Shown in pieces: positions 53,327-61,887 of a stretch of 64,000 nt of DNA. The stretch covers positions 372,001 through 436,000 of the forward strand of contig NZ_BCAG01000005.1 in assembly GCF_001293685.1 (NCBI RefSeq), read 5' to 3'. The notes beneath the pieces were generated by a model. The model did no database searches, was not told the origin of the DNA, and was given only the letters and a program-made list of their open reading frames with translations. This stretch comes from Desulfatitalea tepidiphila. GTDB lineage: Bacteria > Desulfobacterota > Desulfobacteria > Desulfobacterales > Desulfosarcinaceae. Position numbers and translations under genes: made by a program. Position 1 is the first letter of the stretch; each line of letters begins with the position of its first letter.

Positions 53327-53926
53327 TCAGCTCCTGGTTGGCGACACGTGATTTTGTAAAATGGTGCGACACGATTGAACCACATCATCGTAGAGCACAC
53401 CGGCATCGTACAGATTGTGGGTGTGAAAACGGACCAATCCATCCACCATAGTGAAAACGATCATGGCCATGCGGCGCGCCGGCCCCTTGCGAATCGAGCC
53501 GTCCTGTTGACCGGTCGCGACCGCCCTTTCAAAAATATCGATCAGGCAGTTGTAAATCGCCTCCAAATAGTGATGGCAGGTGGGGTTGACCCTTGCCAGC
53601 TCATAGGCGTCATGGCGGTGCAGCAGCATGAAACGATCTTCCATCTGGGAGGCCATCTGCAGATAGAAGCCGATCACCGCCTCGACCATCTCCAGGCCGC
53701 TGGCAAAGTGGTGCTCCCGCCGGTAGCGGGAGAACTCTTCGACGATATCCTCCTGGAATGCCTTCAAGATCGCCAGGAAGAGCTCTTCTTTGTTTTTGTA
53801 ATGATAGAAAATGGTGCCCTGGGCCACGCCGGTGGATTTGGCCAGTTCGGCCATGGAGGCGTCCTTGTATCCTTTGACCGCCAACAGGTGGGTAGCGGTG
53901 AGCAAAATTTCGGCCTTTTTGGACAT
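53327..53926 (-). CDS. TetR/AcrR family transcriptional regulator
   Basis: 199 residues. The N-terminal helix-turn-helix is typical: KAEILLTATHLLAVKGYKDASMAELAKSTGVAQGTIFYHYKNKEELF. The C-terminal ligand domain is helical and includes DRFMLLHRHDAYELARVNP. It likely represses itself and the SulP transporter that follows 2 bases after its stop. A palindromic candidate operator lies upstream at 53949. The ligand is unknown. Confidence 0.9.
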   Translation of the reverse strand: MSKKAEILLTATHLLAVKGYKDASMAELAKSTGVAQGTIFYHYKNKEELFLAILKAFQEDIVEEFSRYRREHHFASGLEMVEAVIGFYLQMASQMEDRFMLLHRHDAYELARVNPTCHHYLEAIYNCLIDIFERAVATGQQDGSIRKGPARRMAMIVFTMVDGLVRFHTHNLYDAGVLYDDVVQSCRTILQNHVSPTRS

Positions 53927-53948
53927 CGCAGCGATCCCATAAAATTTA

Positions 53949-53962
53949 ACTGAGTGCTCAGT
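53949..53962. promoter_or_regulatory. candidate TetR operator
   Basis: ACTGAGTGCTCAGT has two perfect 6-bp arms around a TG centre and is followed by CAGTA, giving the TGAGTGCTCAGTCAG motif seen upstream of many self-regulated TetR genes. It lies 23 bases before the tetR start codon on the minus strand, a fitting place for autorepression. Confidence 0.6.
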
Positions 53963-54078
53963 CAGTATCTTACAGGTCTGCTGCTGTCAACCGAAAATTT
54001 GCGAGACATATGAGACACAAGTGGATCGAAAAACAGCGATACATTGTGCCCTCAAATCGGCAAAAATTCGCCGAGATG

Positions 54079-54097
54079 GAAAAACATATTGTTTTTC
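54079..54097. promoter_or_regulatory. palindromic A/T-rich site in the tetR-rubredoxin gap
   Basis: GAAAAACATATTGTTTTTC has perfect 7-bp arms (GAAAAAC/GTTTTTC) around ATATT. It lies about 110 bases before the rubredoxin ATG in a divergent intergenic region. It looks like a protein-binding site, but no specific regulator can be assigned. Confidence 0.35.
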
Positions 54098-54205
54098 ATA
54101 AGGAATTTGGTGCACGAATTTATTATTCGGGCCTGGCATGTTCGTTGAATTATCGAGGAGGAATTATTCAACCCTGCCAGAAATGAAACTCAAAGGAGAA
54201 CGACG

Positions 54206-54367
54206 ATGGCAAGATACGAATGTCCGTGCGGCTACATTTACGATCCAGCAGAAGGCGACGCCGAACACAACATCCAGATCGGGACCGCCTTCGAGGACCT
54301 GCCCGATGACTGGGTCTGCCCCAAATGCGGCGCGGAAAAGGAGTTTTTTGAACGGCTGGAGGACTGA
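54206..54367 (+). CDS. rubredoxin with a CxC first metal-binding pair
   Basis: 53 residues behind AAAGGAGAACGACG. The core [10 protein letters not shown], the [19 protein letters not shown] end and the aromatic residues are standard rubredoxin. The first iron-binding pair, however, reads [13 protein letters not shown] rather than C-x-x-C. The second pair CPKC is normal. Rubredoxins pass single electrons, often to oxygen-detoxifying enzymes in anaerobes. No such partner is adjacent. The convergent membrane-protein gene ends 7 bases after it. Confidence 0.92.
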   Translation: MARYECPCGYIYDPAEGDAEHNIQIGTAFEDLPDDWVCPKCGAEKEFFERLED

Positions 54368-54373
54368 TCGGCA

Positions 54374-55411
54374 TCAGTCGATCCAGCCACCGAAACGCAC
54401 CCGCCAGAGCACCACGGGTGCGGCGGTGCTCGCCCAAAAAAGAAGTGAAGACCACATGATACGACGGCCGGCGCGTTGTGAACGACGGCGTGCGTCCTGG
54501 TACAGGGCAGGATTGTGTCGGCCAACCGAAACGGCGACCAGACCGGCCAGGGCTTCACAGATCACGAGGGCCACCAGACCGTAAAAAACGAATCCCACGG
54601 CATGGTGCGCCGTGAGGAAGAAGCACCACGGACACGGATGGCCGAGCACTTCGTAGACATAGGGTGCGATACCGAATTTCAATCCGTTCAATGCGGCCAC
54701 GAGCCATAGCAGCAGCAAACCGGCCGAGATGGCAATAACGCCCTTTCCGATCCGCCCACACCACCCGTGCAAAGCGCCCCAGACCGTCATGACGCCGCTG
54801 GCCGCCATGCAGGACCAGAACCACGCCCTGGACGACATGAGGTCTGTCGTCCAGGCGGTGACCCACCCCTGGCCGCCAACCTGATCGTAAAGCACAGCGC
54901 AGCAACTGACCGGCACCTCCGTTGTCAAGGCGGGCAGGGCCTGGGCCAGGCTCCAGGTGCCCAGCACCATAAATGGCGACGCCACCAGCAGCAACCTCGC
55001 CTGCAACAAAGAGAGCCACCCTTCGGGTCGGCAGCCGTCGATCTGTACCACCACGAGCCAGACGTAGAGCACTCCCAGGGTCAGCGCGCGATACAGCAGC
55101 GTCCGGGCACCGGGTGCGCCCATGGCCTGGAGCACGCCCGTTCCGCACATGGCGCCAGGCACGAGGGAAGGCCACAGGTTGCTGATGCCGATCACCAGCA
55201 GCACGAAAGCCGCGGCCAGGAGCAACACCACCCAACGCCCCTGATAACGGGTCAATTCAAGGGCACGTTCACACCAGAGTTGCTGGGCGTCAAGAGATAA
55301 CGGCTGCCAGTTCGGCAAGATCCGCAATAGCCGCCAGGCGGCACCCATATAAATCAGCCAGGCCGTGATATCGAGAAGCCAGATCGCCAGGGCCGTCGGA
55401 TGCCAGGTCAT
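54374..55411 (-). CDS. polytopic membrane protein with a CPWC motif
   Basis: 345 residues with about eight hydrophobic helices. The only conspicuous motif is GHPCPWCFFLTAHHAVGF near residue 260, a CxxC next to two His at a membrane edge, reminiscent of DsbB/VKOR-type thiol oxidoreductases or heme/copper sites. Overall similarity to those families is not evident. It is translated after an ABC ATPase and a permease gene in tight overlap, with NosL further upstream, so a role in copper or thiol handling at the membrane is inferred. Confidence 0.6.
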   Translation of the reverse strand: MTWHPTALAIWLLDITAWLIYMGAAWRLLRILPNWQPLSLDAQQLWCERALELTRYQGRWVVLLLAAAFVLLVIGISNLWPSLVPGAMCGTGVLQAMGAPGARTLLYRALTLGVLYVWLVVVQIDGCRPEGWLSLLQARLLLVASPFMVLGTWSLAQALPALTTEVPVSCCAVLYDQVGGQGWVTAWTTDLMSSRAWFWSCMAASGVMTVWGALHGWCGRIGKGVIAISAGLLLLWLVAALNGLKFGIAPYVYEVLGHPCPWCFFLTAHHAVGFVFYGLVALVICEALAGLVAVSVGRHNPALYQDARRRSQRAGRRIMWSSLLFWASTAAPVVLWRVRFGGWID

Positions 55412-56085
55412 GGATCGGGCTCCAGGCGAGATGAGTGCAAACGAAATTTTTGCCCGAATATACGGGTCTCATCGCACAGACGCACATCATGGGAACAGAC
55501 CACCACACAGGCGTCATCGGCCGCCGCCTCGGCCAGAAGGATGAGCAGGTTGGCGGTGCCGTCATCGTCCTGAAAGCTGGTGGGTTCGTCCATCAACAGA
55601 AAACGGGGCCGGGTGATCAGGGCCCGAACAATGGCCACCCGCTGCCGCTCTCCGCCGGAAAGGGTTTGCAAGGGCTCCCGGCCCGCTGCAGGCAGGTCCA
55701 ACTGTTTCAACAGCGCCCCCGCCCGCTGGATCAGCGCCGTGTAGGACGATGCCGTGGGAATGCAGGGGAGCAGCACGTTCTCCATCACCGAAAGATCCGG
55801 CACCAGGTTTAAATGCTGAAACACCATGCCCACCTGCCGCCGCCATCGGTCCCGATGAGGTGCGGGCCATCGCGAAACCGGCTGGCCGTCGGCCCATACT
55901 TCCCCGCTGGTCGGCCGCAACAACCCGCCCAGCAAGTGCAGCAGCGTGCTTTTGCCGGTGCCGGTGGGAGCGGATATCAGCGTGGCCTGTCCCGGTGTAA
56001 ACCGGGCTTGAAGCATCTCCAGCACCGGTTTACGGCCGGGCCGCGCAAAGCCCAACTGATGGCAGGCCAGTCCCGAAAGGTGCAT
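55408..56085 (-). CDS. ABC transporter ATP-binding protein, LolD/MacB type
   Basis: 225 residues behind GGAAGGAGGCCGCTG. Walker A SAPTGTGKSTLL, Q-loop VFQHLNLVPDL, signature LSGGERQRVA, Walker B LLMDEPTSFQDD and switch His VVCSHDVRLC. The Thr in the Walker A lead is acceptable. The D-loop reads SFQD rather than the usual SALD. Its start overlaps the permease stop (TGATG), so the two make one exporter-type unit, probably mechanotransmission rather than transport as for MacB/FtsX-like systems. Confidence 0.85.
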   Translation of the reverse strand: MHLSGLACHQLGFARPGRKPVLEMLQARFTPGQATLISAPTGTGKSTLLHLLGGLLRPTSGEVWADGQPVSRWPAPHRDRWRRQVGMVFQHLNLVPDLSVMENVLLPCIPTASSYTALIQRAGALLKQLDLPAAGREPLQTLSGGERQRVAIVRALITRPRFLLMDEPTSFQDDDGTANLLILLAEAAADDACVVVCSHDVRLCDETRIFGQKFRLHSSRLEPDP

Positions 56086-57548
56086 CAGCGGCCTCCTTCC
56101 AGAATGTCGCCGGGCTCGGCACCGGCCGCCCCCCATCCGGTCCAGAAAACGGCCGCCATGAACGGCACGCCGACCAACACCATCGACAGCAGCCACGCGC
56201 CGGCGCTGCCTGCGGAAGACAGGTAGAACCCCGGCGGCGGGCCGCTCCATCCGAACAGCAATTGTGGGACCCAGGTCATGCCGGGCCAAAAAAGCAGCAA
56301 ATGGGCGATCAAGGTGCCGACGGCCATGGCCGGGAGCCCCACCAGCAGACCGCGATACAGATGCAGGCGCAACATGTCGGCGCCGGTCCAGCCCACCGCC
56401 CTGAGCACACCCGTCTCCCAGCTGCGCCGGCCCCAAATCCCGACCGCCATCACCACTGAAAGAATCGCCAGCAGCAGCGGCCCGATGCCCAGGCAGGCCG
56501 TGCCGGTGGCGCGGGAAATATGAGCCAGATGACGCCCCAGCTGTTCCTGCCGGGTGGTGATCTGCACGGGCCAGTCGAAAGCGGCCGCCAACTCCGGCAG
56601 CAGTGCCGATGCTTCATCCGGGTGAAACACATCCAACGCCAGGTCGCTGGCTTGCCCGGGACCGAGCCCCAACAGCGCCCGGACATCCTCCGCATGCGCC
56701 ACGACCACGTCGTGAACAACCGAACCGGCGCCGCGGGGCAACTGCCCGATGACCGTCAGCAGACGCGAAACAGAACCATTTAAGGAGATGTGATCCGGCG
56801 TTTCATCCCCTGAAACACCGGGGCCGGCCAAGGCTTGTCCCGGTTGCGGCAGTGGGCAGCCGGACGGCAAGTCGATATGATCTCGGCCATCGACGGCCAC
56901 CAGTGTCACCGCACCTTCCGGGCCGCTCACCACACCCCACAAACGGGCCCGGGGACGAAGCACGCCCACCACGGACGCTGCCCTGGCCCGCGCCGTCTCA
57001 GCATCCAGGGGCAGCCATCCTCCGGCGCCCACCCGCCGCACCACCACATGGGGGGACTGCTCGAGCAAACGGGTGCTGGCCGTGGCCAGGGTTTGCTGCA
57101 GCAGGAGCACCAGGGCCGCCAGGGCGGTCACCGCCGCCAGGGCCACAAAAAGGACCAGGGTAAAGGCAGGTTGCCGCATCAGGTCACGGGCGGCCCAGGA
57201 GGCCAGGGCCGGGGACCAGAATTTCCGATGTGTGGTTTGGAACATGGCGTGCGGCATCTCGGTTATCGTGGCGACGGAAGAAGCAGGCGTCCGTTCGCGG
57301 TCCCAGTCAAAGAGTGGACTCATCCGTACATCCACGGCCGGCGGCAGCAATTGCGGGTGGCGCTGAAAGGTGCCGGCCGGCCAGAATGCCGGCGATGGGA
57401 GATCCAGGGCCGCCATCCAGCGCAGTGCCGCGCGATCCTGCCGGCCGGTCCGTAAGTACCGATCGGCGGTGAGGGTCATGATGATCACCAGCGGCAGCAT
57501 TCCAGCGATCCATACGAGCAACCGGGCCCACCGCATCGATTTTTCCAT
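56085..57548 (-). CDS. ABC transporter permease, FtsX/MacB type
   Basis: 487 residues from the ATG behind GGGCGGGAGACG; the frame extends upstream without a good start. One helix at the N-terminus, a second at about 155-180, a periplasmic domain, then three helices at the end (SVVMAVGIWGRRSWETGVLRAVGWTG is the typical FtsX coupling loop region). With the ATPase it resembles the permease-ATPase pair found beside nosL in some genomes. The cargo is unknown. Confidence 0.82.
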   Translation of the reverse strand: MEKSMRWARLLVWIAGMLPLVIIMTLTADRYLRTGRQDRAALRWMAALDLPSPAFWPAGTFQRHPQLLPPAVDVRMSPLFDWDRERTPASSVATITEMPHAMFQTTHRKFWSPALASWAARDLMRQPAFTLVLFVALAAVTALAALVLLLQQTLATASTRLLEQSPHVVVRRVGAGGWLPLDAETARARAASVVGVLRPRARLWGVVSGPEGAVTLVAVDGRDHIDLPSGCPLPQPGQALAGPGVSGDETPDHISLNGSVSRLLTVIGQLPRGAGSVVHDVVVAHAEDVRALLGLGPGQASDLALDVFHPDEASALLPELAAAFDWPVQITTRQEQLGRHLAHISRATGTACLGIGPLLLAILSVVMAVGIWGRRSWETGVLRAVGWTGADMLRLHLYRGLLVGLPAMAVGTLIAHLLLFWPGMTWVPQLLFGWSGPPPGFYLSSAGSAGAWLLSMVLVGVPFMAAVFWTGWGAAGAEPGDILEGGR

Positions 57549-57690
57549 CGTCTCCCGCCCCTCGTTCAATCCGTTCAATTTTGATGAGCTCGTAAAAAGC
57601 GGCTTACCCCGCTTCGCGGTGAAACATTTGATCCCAGGAAACGGCCCACAATAATGACGCTTCCTTAGAAGTCCGGAATCAGGTTTCCCC

Positions 57691-57758
57691 GTCATCCCGG
57701 CGGAAGCCGGGATCCAGTATTTTCAATAGCTACTGGATGCCGGATCAAGTCCGGCATG
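57691..57758. repeat. paired hairpins of a dispersed CGTCAT...ATCCAG repeat
   Basis: Two hairpins in a row: ATCCCGGC-GGAA-GCCGGGAT (57694-57713) and ATGCCGGA-TCAAG-TCCGGCAT (57737-57757). The first lies in CGTCAT...GATCCAG, the same frame as at 43771-43798; a related half-site (CTGGATCCCGGATCAGG) occurs at 60499 and supplies the last codons of the hydrolase gene. A GATGAGCTCGTAAAAAG sequence at 57583 is a decayed version of the end seen at 43745. Confidence 0.7.
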
Positions 57759-57785
57759 AGGCTTCTATGACCTTTTACCGTACCG

Positions 57786-58352
57786 TCAATTTTGTTTTGA
57801 CGGGAATAACGCCCCCCACAACTCGTCGTCGACCTCCCTGAGCCGAAATACGCGCCGGCCGCCATGGCGCTTCTTGAACGCGGCCACCTCCTGTTCGGAT
57901 CCCAGGGTCACCAGGGCAGGTCCCATGGGGCCAATGACATCGGAGCCGGCCACCCACCAGGCTTCATGGGCGTCCAGGGGCGCGCCATTGAAATAGTCCT
58001 GCACGACCATTCGCTGAATGCCCTGGACCGGGACCTTCAAGCGGCGCTCGGATTGGCGCCAGGCGCGCAACAGGCAACCGTTGGCACAAAAATAGAAGGT
58101 CCGGCCGTCATTCAACACCATGGCCGCAGCGCTCTTGGGCCGCTTGGCCGGAAACATCCCGCACAACGGGCAGCGGTCTTGCTCGCTGATCTGCATCCGG
58201 CCGTTTTGATCCAAGGACTTGAGCGCCGCATGGGGCCCCTGGCCATGGCCAGTAGCCGCCTGACCATCCGGATCGGCCGCGAACCCGGCGGTGACGCCCC
58301 AAAAGAGTGCAACCCAACACACCCCGACAAAAAAGAAGTGTCGTTTCAACAT
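57786..58352 (-). CDS. NosL family (nitrous oxide reductase accessory-like) protein
   Basis: 188 residues from the ATG behind AAAGGAGAATC. Residues 1-24 form a signal peptide (a lipoprotein Cys is not obvious at the cleavage point). The NosL core has the copper-binding-type motif DRCPLCGMFPA, FYFCANGCLLRAW, and DAHEAWWVAGSDVIGPMG. NosL proteins are copper(I) chaperones for nitrous oxide reductase. No nosZ is in the window, so a general copper-handling role with the ABC pair downstream is likely. Confidence 0.82.
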   Translation of the reverse strand: MLKRHFFFVGVCWVALFWGVTAGFAADPDGQAATGHGQGPHAALKSLDQNGRMQISEQDRCPLCGMFPAKRPKSAAAMVLNDGRTFYFCANGCLLRAWRQSERRLKVPVQGIQRMVVQDYFNGAPLDAHEAWWVAGSDVIGPMGPALVTLGSEQEVAAFKKRHGGRRVFRLREVDDELWGALFPSKQN

Positions 58353-58495
58353 GATTCTCCTTTCAAGGATAAAAAAAGCCATTCGAACGGCTCGAAACAT
58401 TTGAAACCAGCGAAGTTGGCCTCAGGCGGGTCGTTTCATCGCCCATCCACCTTAACTGTTTTTGACAGAGGCTTCAAGCCAAGCCCTCACGACCC

Positions 58496-58556
58496 GGGAA
58501 TTCTAACTGAATGTCATTCATTGGATCCGACCCGGGTTGGACAGGTGGCCACCGGC
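58496..58556. repeat. palindromic MITE-like element, fragment H (left end)
   Basis: About 60 bases in B orientation: GGGAATTCTAACTGAATGTC, TTGGATCCGACCCGGGTTGG, ACAGGTGGCC. The match ends there. It is in the divergent gap between nosL and the SafE-type gene. Confidence 0.72.
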
Positions 58557-58610
58557 CCCTTTTTGGTCTATATAAACAACTTCGTTCATCTGAAAAGGAG
58601 CCATCCAACC

Positions 58611-59300
58611 TTGGAGAGCGGCGTCGATCATCTTTCCATGTTTCTGCTGGGGCTGCTGGGATCGGGGCATTGCATCGGCATGTGCGGGCCGTTGATCATC
58701 GCCCTGCCCGGCCGTTATGGCCGCTGGTCCGCCCACATCATCTACCACCTGGGGCGCCTGCTGACTTACGGCGCGGTCGGTGCGCTCATGGGCGGCGTCA
58801 ACCAGGGTCTGGTCCGATTGGCCGGCGGCGGCGCCCAGGCGGCCCTGGCCTGGACCACGCGCATGCAAATCGCCATCTCTGCATTTGCCGCGATCTGCCT
58901 GCTGCTCATGGGCCTGGCTCGAATCGGCCTGGTCCATGAACCCGCGTGGATGGTCAAGGCATCCCCTCAGCGGATTCCCGGATACCAAACCCTGATGCGG
59001 CGCTCCTTGGACCGCCGCAACGCGATTTGGCTTTTCGGCATGGGATTGATGCTCGGTCTGCTGCCTTGCGGCCTTTCCTACGGGGCCTTCACCCGCTGCC
59101 TGGCCGCTGAAAGTTTTGCCACCGGCGCCGCCCTGGCCGGCAGTTTCGGTCTGGGCACCCTGCCCGGCCTCCTGCTCCTCGGCACCGGCCTGACTCGTCT
59201 GTTGCGGCGCTATCAAATACAAACCGAATTGATCGCCGGTCTCGTCATGATCGGCATGGCGGTCGTGCTGTTCGCCGACGCCTGGACCGCACTCGCTTAG
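58611..59300 (+). CDS. SafE/TauE-type membrane exporter family protein
   Basis: 229 residues from a TTG that follows AAAAGGAGCCATCCAACC at good spacing; the ATG at 58638 lacks a site and is the alternative. About six helices with the conserved GSGHCIGMCGPLIIALPG at the start and GLLPCGLSYGAF in the second half. These cysteine/proline motifs are typical of the DsbD/CcdA-related SafE group often found next to cytochrome oxidase or copper-handling genes. Function beyond membrane transport or thiol/metal handling is not known. It faces the nosL gene across fragment H. Confidence 0.8.
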   Translation: MESGVDHLSMFLLGLLGSGHCIGMCGPLIIALPGRYGRWSAHIIYHLGRLLTYGAVGALMGGVNQGLVRLAGGGAQAALAWTTRMQIAISAFAAICLLLMGLARIGLVHEPAWMVKASPQRIPGYQTLMRRSLDRRNAIWLFGMGLMLGLLPCGLSYGAFTRCLAAESFATGAALAGSFGLGTLPGLLLLGTGLTRLLRRYQIQTELIAGLVMIGMAVVLFADAWTALA

Positions 59301-59399
59301 CTGTCATTGAATGGGATTCTGAACCATTGAAGGTATTTACTATTGCCATGAATTTCGGTATGCGTGCTTGGATCTCATAAAAAAGGACCTGACGCACCC

Positions 59400-60320
59400 A
59401 TGACGCAGATATTCCAAAATCGTCTCAAACTCTTTCTGGCCTTGTCCCGCACCCCTCACGGCATCATCGACATGGCCGCACCGGCATTGGCGGCTCTCCT
59501 TTGTCTGGGCCATTTCCCGCCGATCCAGGTGACGCTGGTAGGGATCGTTACGGTATTTGCCGGATACACGGCGGTTTACGCGCTGAACGACCTGGTCGAC
59601 CTGCGAACCGACCGGCAGAAAGTCGATATCGGCGGCTACAGCGACGGTGAAAACTACCTCGACGGCGTGATGATGCGCCATCCCATGGCCAAAGGCGCCC
59701 TGAGTTTCAAAGCCGGTCTCGCATGGGCCGTGGGCTGGGCGATCCTCGCCCTGGCCGGCGCCTACTGGCTCAACCCGGTGTGCCTCTATATTTTTCTTGC
59801 CGGATGTCTTCTCGAAGGCCTTTACTGCAAACTCTGGCGGGTAACCCCCCTGCGCGCCCTGGTCAATGGCGCTGTCAAAACACTCGGGTCCGTGGCAGCA
59901 GTCTTTGCCGTCGACCCTTCGCCATCACCACTTTTCCTGATCGCCCTGTTTGCATGGATGTTTGCCTGGGAAATCGGCGGCCAGAATATCCCCAATGACT
60001 GGACCGACATCGAAGAGGACCGTCACTTCAAGGCTCAGACCATCCCCCTGCGCCTCGGCCTGCACAAGGCCACGCTGGTCATCGTGGCCTGTTTGACGGC
60101 CACGCTTTTTCTCAACATCGTCCTGTTGTGGGTCTCGCCACTCACCTTCGGCATCCTGCCCATGATCGTCGTGGTAGCCGTGAACGTCCTTCTCCTGCTT
60201 CATCCGGCCCTGCTGCTGGTCGAACGCCAAAAACGAGAGTTGGCCATGACGCTGTTCAACAAGGCCAGTTATTATCCCCTCGCCATATTGGGGATTGTGC
60301 TGGTTCGGCTGGCCTACTGA
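59400..60320 (+). CDS. UbiA family prenyltransferase
   Basis: 306 residues. Eight or nine hydrophobic helices and both Asp-rich prenyl-diphosphate motifs: YALNDLVDLRTDRQK and NIPNDWTDIEEDRHFKA. The spacing fits UbiA-type intramembrane transferases that attach prenyl chains to an aromatic or polyol acceptor (quinones, chlorophyll, archaeal-type lipids). The acceptor cannot be told from sequence. The ATG at 59400 is preceded by AAAAAAGGA at long spacing. The SafE-type gene precedes it by 99 bases. Confidence 0.88.
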   Translation: MTQIFQNRLKLFLALSRTPHGIIDMAAPALAALLCLGHFPPIQVTLVGIVTVFAGYTAVYALNDLVDLRTDRQKVDIGGYSDGENYLDGVMMRHPMAKGALSFKAGLAWAVGWAILALAGAYWLNPVCLYIFLAGCLLEGLYCKLWRVTPLRALVNGAVKTLGSVAAVFAVDPSPSPLFLIALFAWMFAWEIGGQNIPNDWTDIEEDRHFKAQTIPLRLGLHKATLVIVACLTATLFLNIVLLWVSPLTFGILPMIVVVAVNVLLLLHPALLLVERQKRELAMTLFNKASYYPLAILGIVLVRLAY

Positions 60321-60509
60321 TTGGACTCGCTGCCGAAACTAGTACCTCGGCCTTCCACGTTTCCTTGCCTGGTCCAAACGGAAGACGACAGCAGGTCTCT
60401 CCGTTGGAATCCATAAGGCAGTACTTGACCTCTATAACACCTTGACGATCTCACGCCGCATCGCCTGCGGGGAAATGCGAGGACGGCATAGATAGCGCTG
60501 GATCCCGGA

Positions 60510-61541
60510 TCAGGTCCGGGCTGGCGGAAGGTGATCTTTTGGATTACGGGCATTAAAAGCGATCTCTGCTCCGGCCTCACGCGCCCTCGAGTGCGCTATA
60601 GACCTGCGCCGTATCCTTCTCAAAAACGAAGTAAACGACTCCCGCTGCCAATCCTGGAAAATCAAGTCATTATGCCCGCCCCGCGCAATCACGATGTTTT
60701 CCCCGGGCAGGAAGCCAAGAACGGCGTTTAACGTGTCCTTGAACGGCACGATGGCATCGTCCACATTGAGAAACAGGTTGAGATCGTATCCGTACTGTCT
60801 GCTCAAGGCCGCCATTGCCGGAAGGATGTTGAAGCTGACGATGTCACGTGCCTCGCGATAGGAACGCAACGGGTCTTTAAAGGCCCTGGAGGCCATCGCG
60901 GCAATCCCGCAGATCTGGCGATGAATATAAATGGTTTTCCAGGGGTCGTCTTCTCCGATCGGCCCGCGGCCCAAGCCGACCATATGGGCGAACATCTTTA
61001 ACCAACCGAGAAGCACATACCCTAAAATGAAACGCAAACAATGGGTGACGGCACCAATCTTTCTCCTGAATCCAGGCGGATTGATAAAAAGCACACTCTT
61101 CACCCAGGACCGGTAACCCAATGGATCTGACATCAGGGTTCGCACCACTTCGAAGGCGGCATACGAATGGGCGACGATGTCAATCCCTTTGACATGCCGG
61201 TCTTCCTTGAGTCTGGAGACATAGTCTTTGAAAGCACTCTTGCGAAATAACTTGGGCCGGATGGCCGGTCCAAGCAAGCTTCCCATGGGATAATCGATCG
61301 CCGCCACCGTCATTCCGCTGGCTATCAAGTGTTGAATCAATTCGTGTTGATCATTTAGCGTAATACTGGTGCCGCCAATGAGCAACACCGGTCTCTGGAC
61401 ATCATCTGATAAAAAAGAATTCTCTTCGCGGGTGAGGCACTGACCCGTCGCATAAAGTCCGTGATATTCTCCGTGTAGACTTTCTTTACCAAATAAGAAA
61501 GCATATCGGCGCAAATGTGCGCCTTGCATACACAACTGCAT
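60510..61541 (-). CDS. alpha/beta hydrolase-like protein
   Basis: 343 residues from the ATG behind GGAGGGTCGGG. The fold is suggested by VLLIGGTSITLND (oxyanion region), IDIVAHSYAAFEVVRTL (nucleophile elbow, Ser in HSYAA rather than GxSxG), VDDAIVPFKDTL (acid) and ARGGHNDLIFQDW (catalytic His). The triad order fits an esterase or lipase of unknown substrate. Its last four or so codons (PPART) come from a dispersed hairpin repeat at 60499-60525. Confidence 0.7.
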   Translation of the reverse strand: MQLCMQGAHLRRYAFLFGKESLHGEYHGLYATGQCLTREENSFLSDDVQRPVLLIGGTSITLNDQHELIQHLIASGMTVAAIDYPMGSLLGPAIRPKLFRKSAFKDYVSRLKEDRHVKGIDIVAHSYAAFEVVRTLMSDPLGYRSWVKSVLFINPPGFRRKIGAVTHCLRFILGYVLLGWLKMFAHMVGLGRGPIGEDDPWKTIYIHRQICGIAAMASRAFKDPLRSYREARDIVSFNILPAMAALSRQYGYDLNLFLNVDDAIVPFKDTLNAVLGFLPGENIVIARGGHNDLIFQDWQRESFTSFLRRIRRRSIAHSRAREAGAEIAFNARNPKDHLPPART

Positions 61542-61844
61542 CCCGACCCTCCATTTCTGCAAGGTTTACCAACAGAAACAAAACAGGGATCGATTCCTCG
61601 TGATGACAATTCGTTCAGGTCAATCTCAATTCAAACGCCGATCTTCTGAAATGGGTTCTAAAGCGGCGACCCAACGGTATCGATGATTCAGGAGTGACAG
61701 CGATCGATTGAACGATAGCGCATGGGAGAGACGGCGCGCCTTGACATACCGATGCCGCAGAATGGCACCCAACTGGATGAAAAGTGTTTACCATGGACCC
61801 GACATCCTTTTCAATATCTTTTAAAACAGTACCCATCCTCGTTG
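61542..61844. other. intergenic stretch without a supported gene
   Basis: About 300 bases upstream of the hydrolase gene and before the repeat region. Reading frames are short and without ribosome binding sites. I see no hairpin or promoter that stands out. Confidence 0.4.
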
Positions 61845-61876
61845 GGCTTAATGCATGGCATTCAGTTAGAATCACT
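61845..61876. repeat. palindromic MITE-like element, end remnant before copy I
   Basis: GGGCTTAATG...GGCATTCAGTTAGAATCACT repeats the right end of copy I almost exactly. It is followed by GGGTCACATGC, the same 11-mer that flanks copy I on both sides. It is the last piece of an older neighbour copy placed in tandem. Confidence 0.78.
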
Positions 61877-61887
61877 GGGTCACATGC

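Noticed and set aside
54134-54149. Possible sigma-54 promoter before rubredoxin (TGGCATGTTCGTTGAA)
   Set aside because: The -12 element lacks the invariant GC; too weak to list as a feature.
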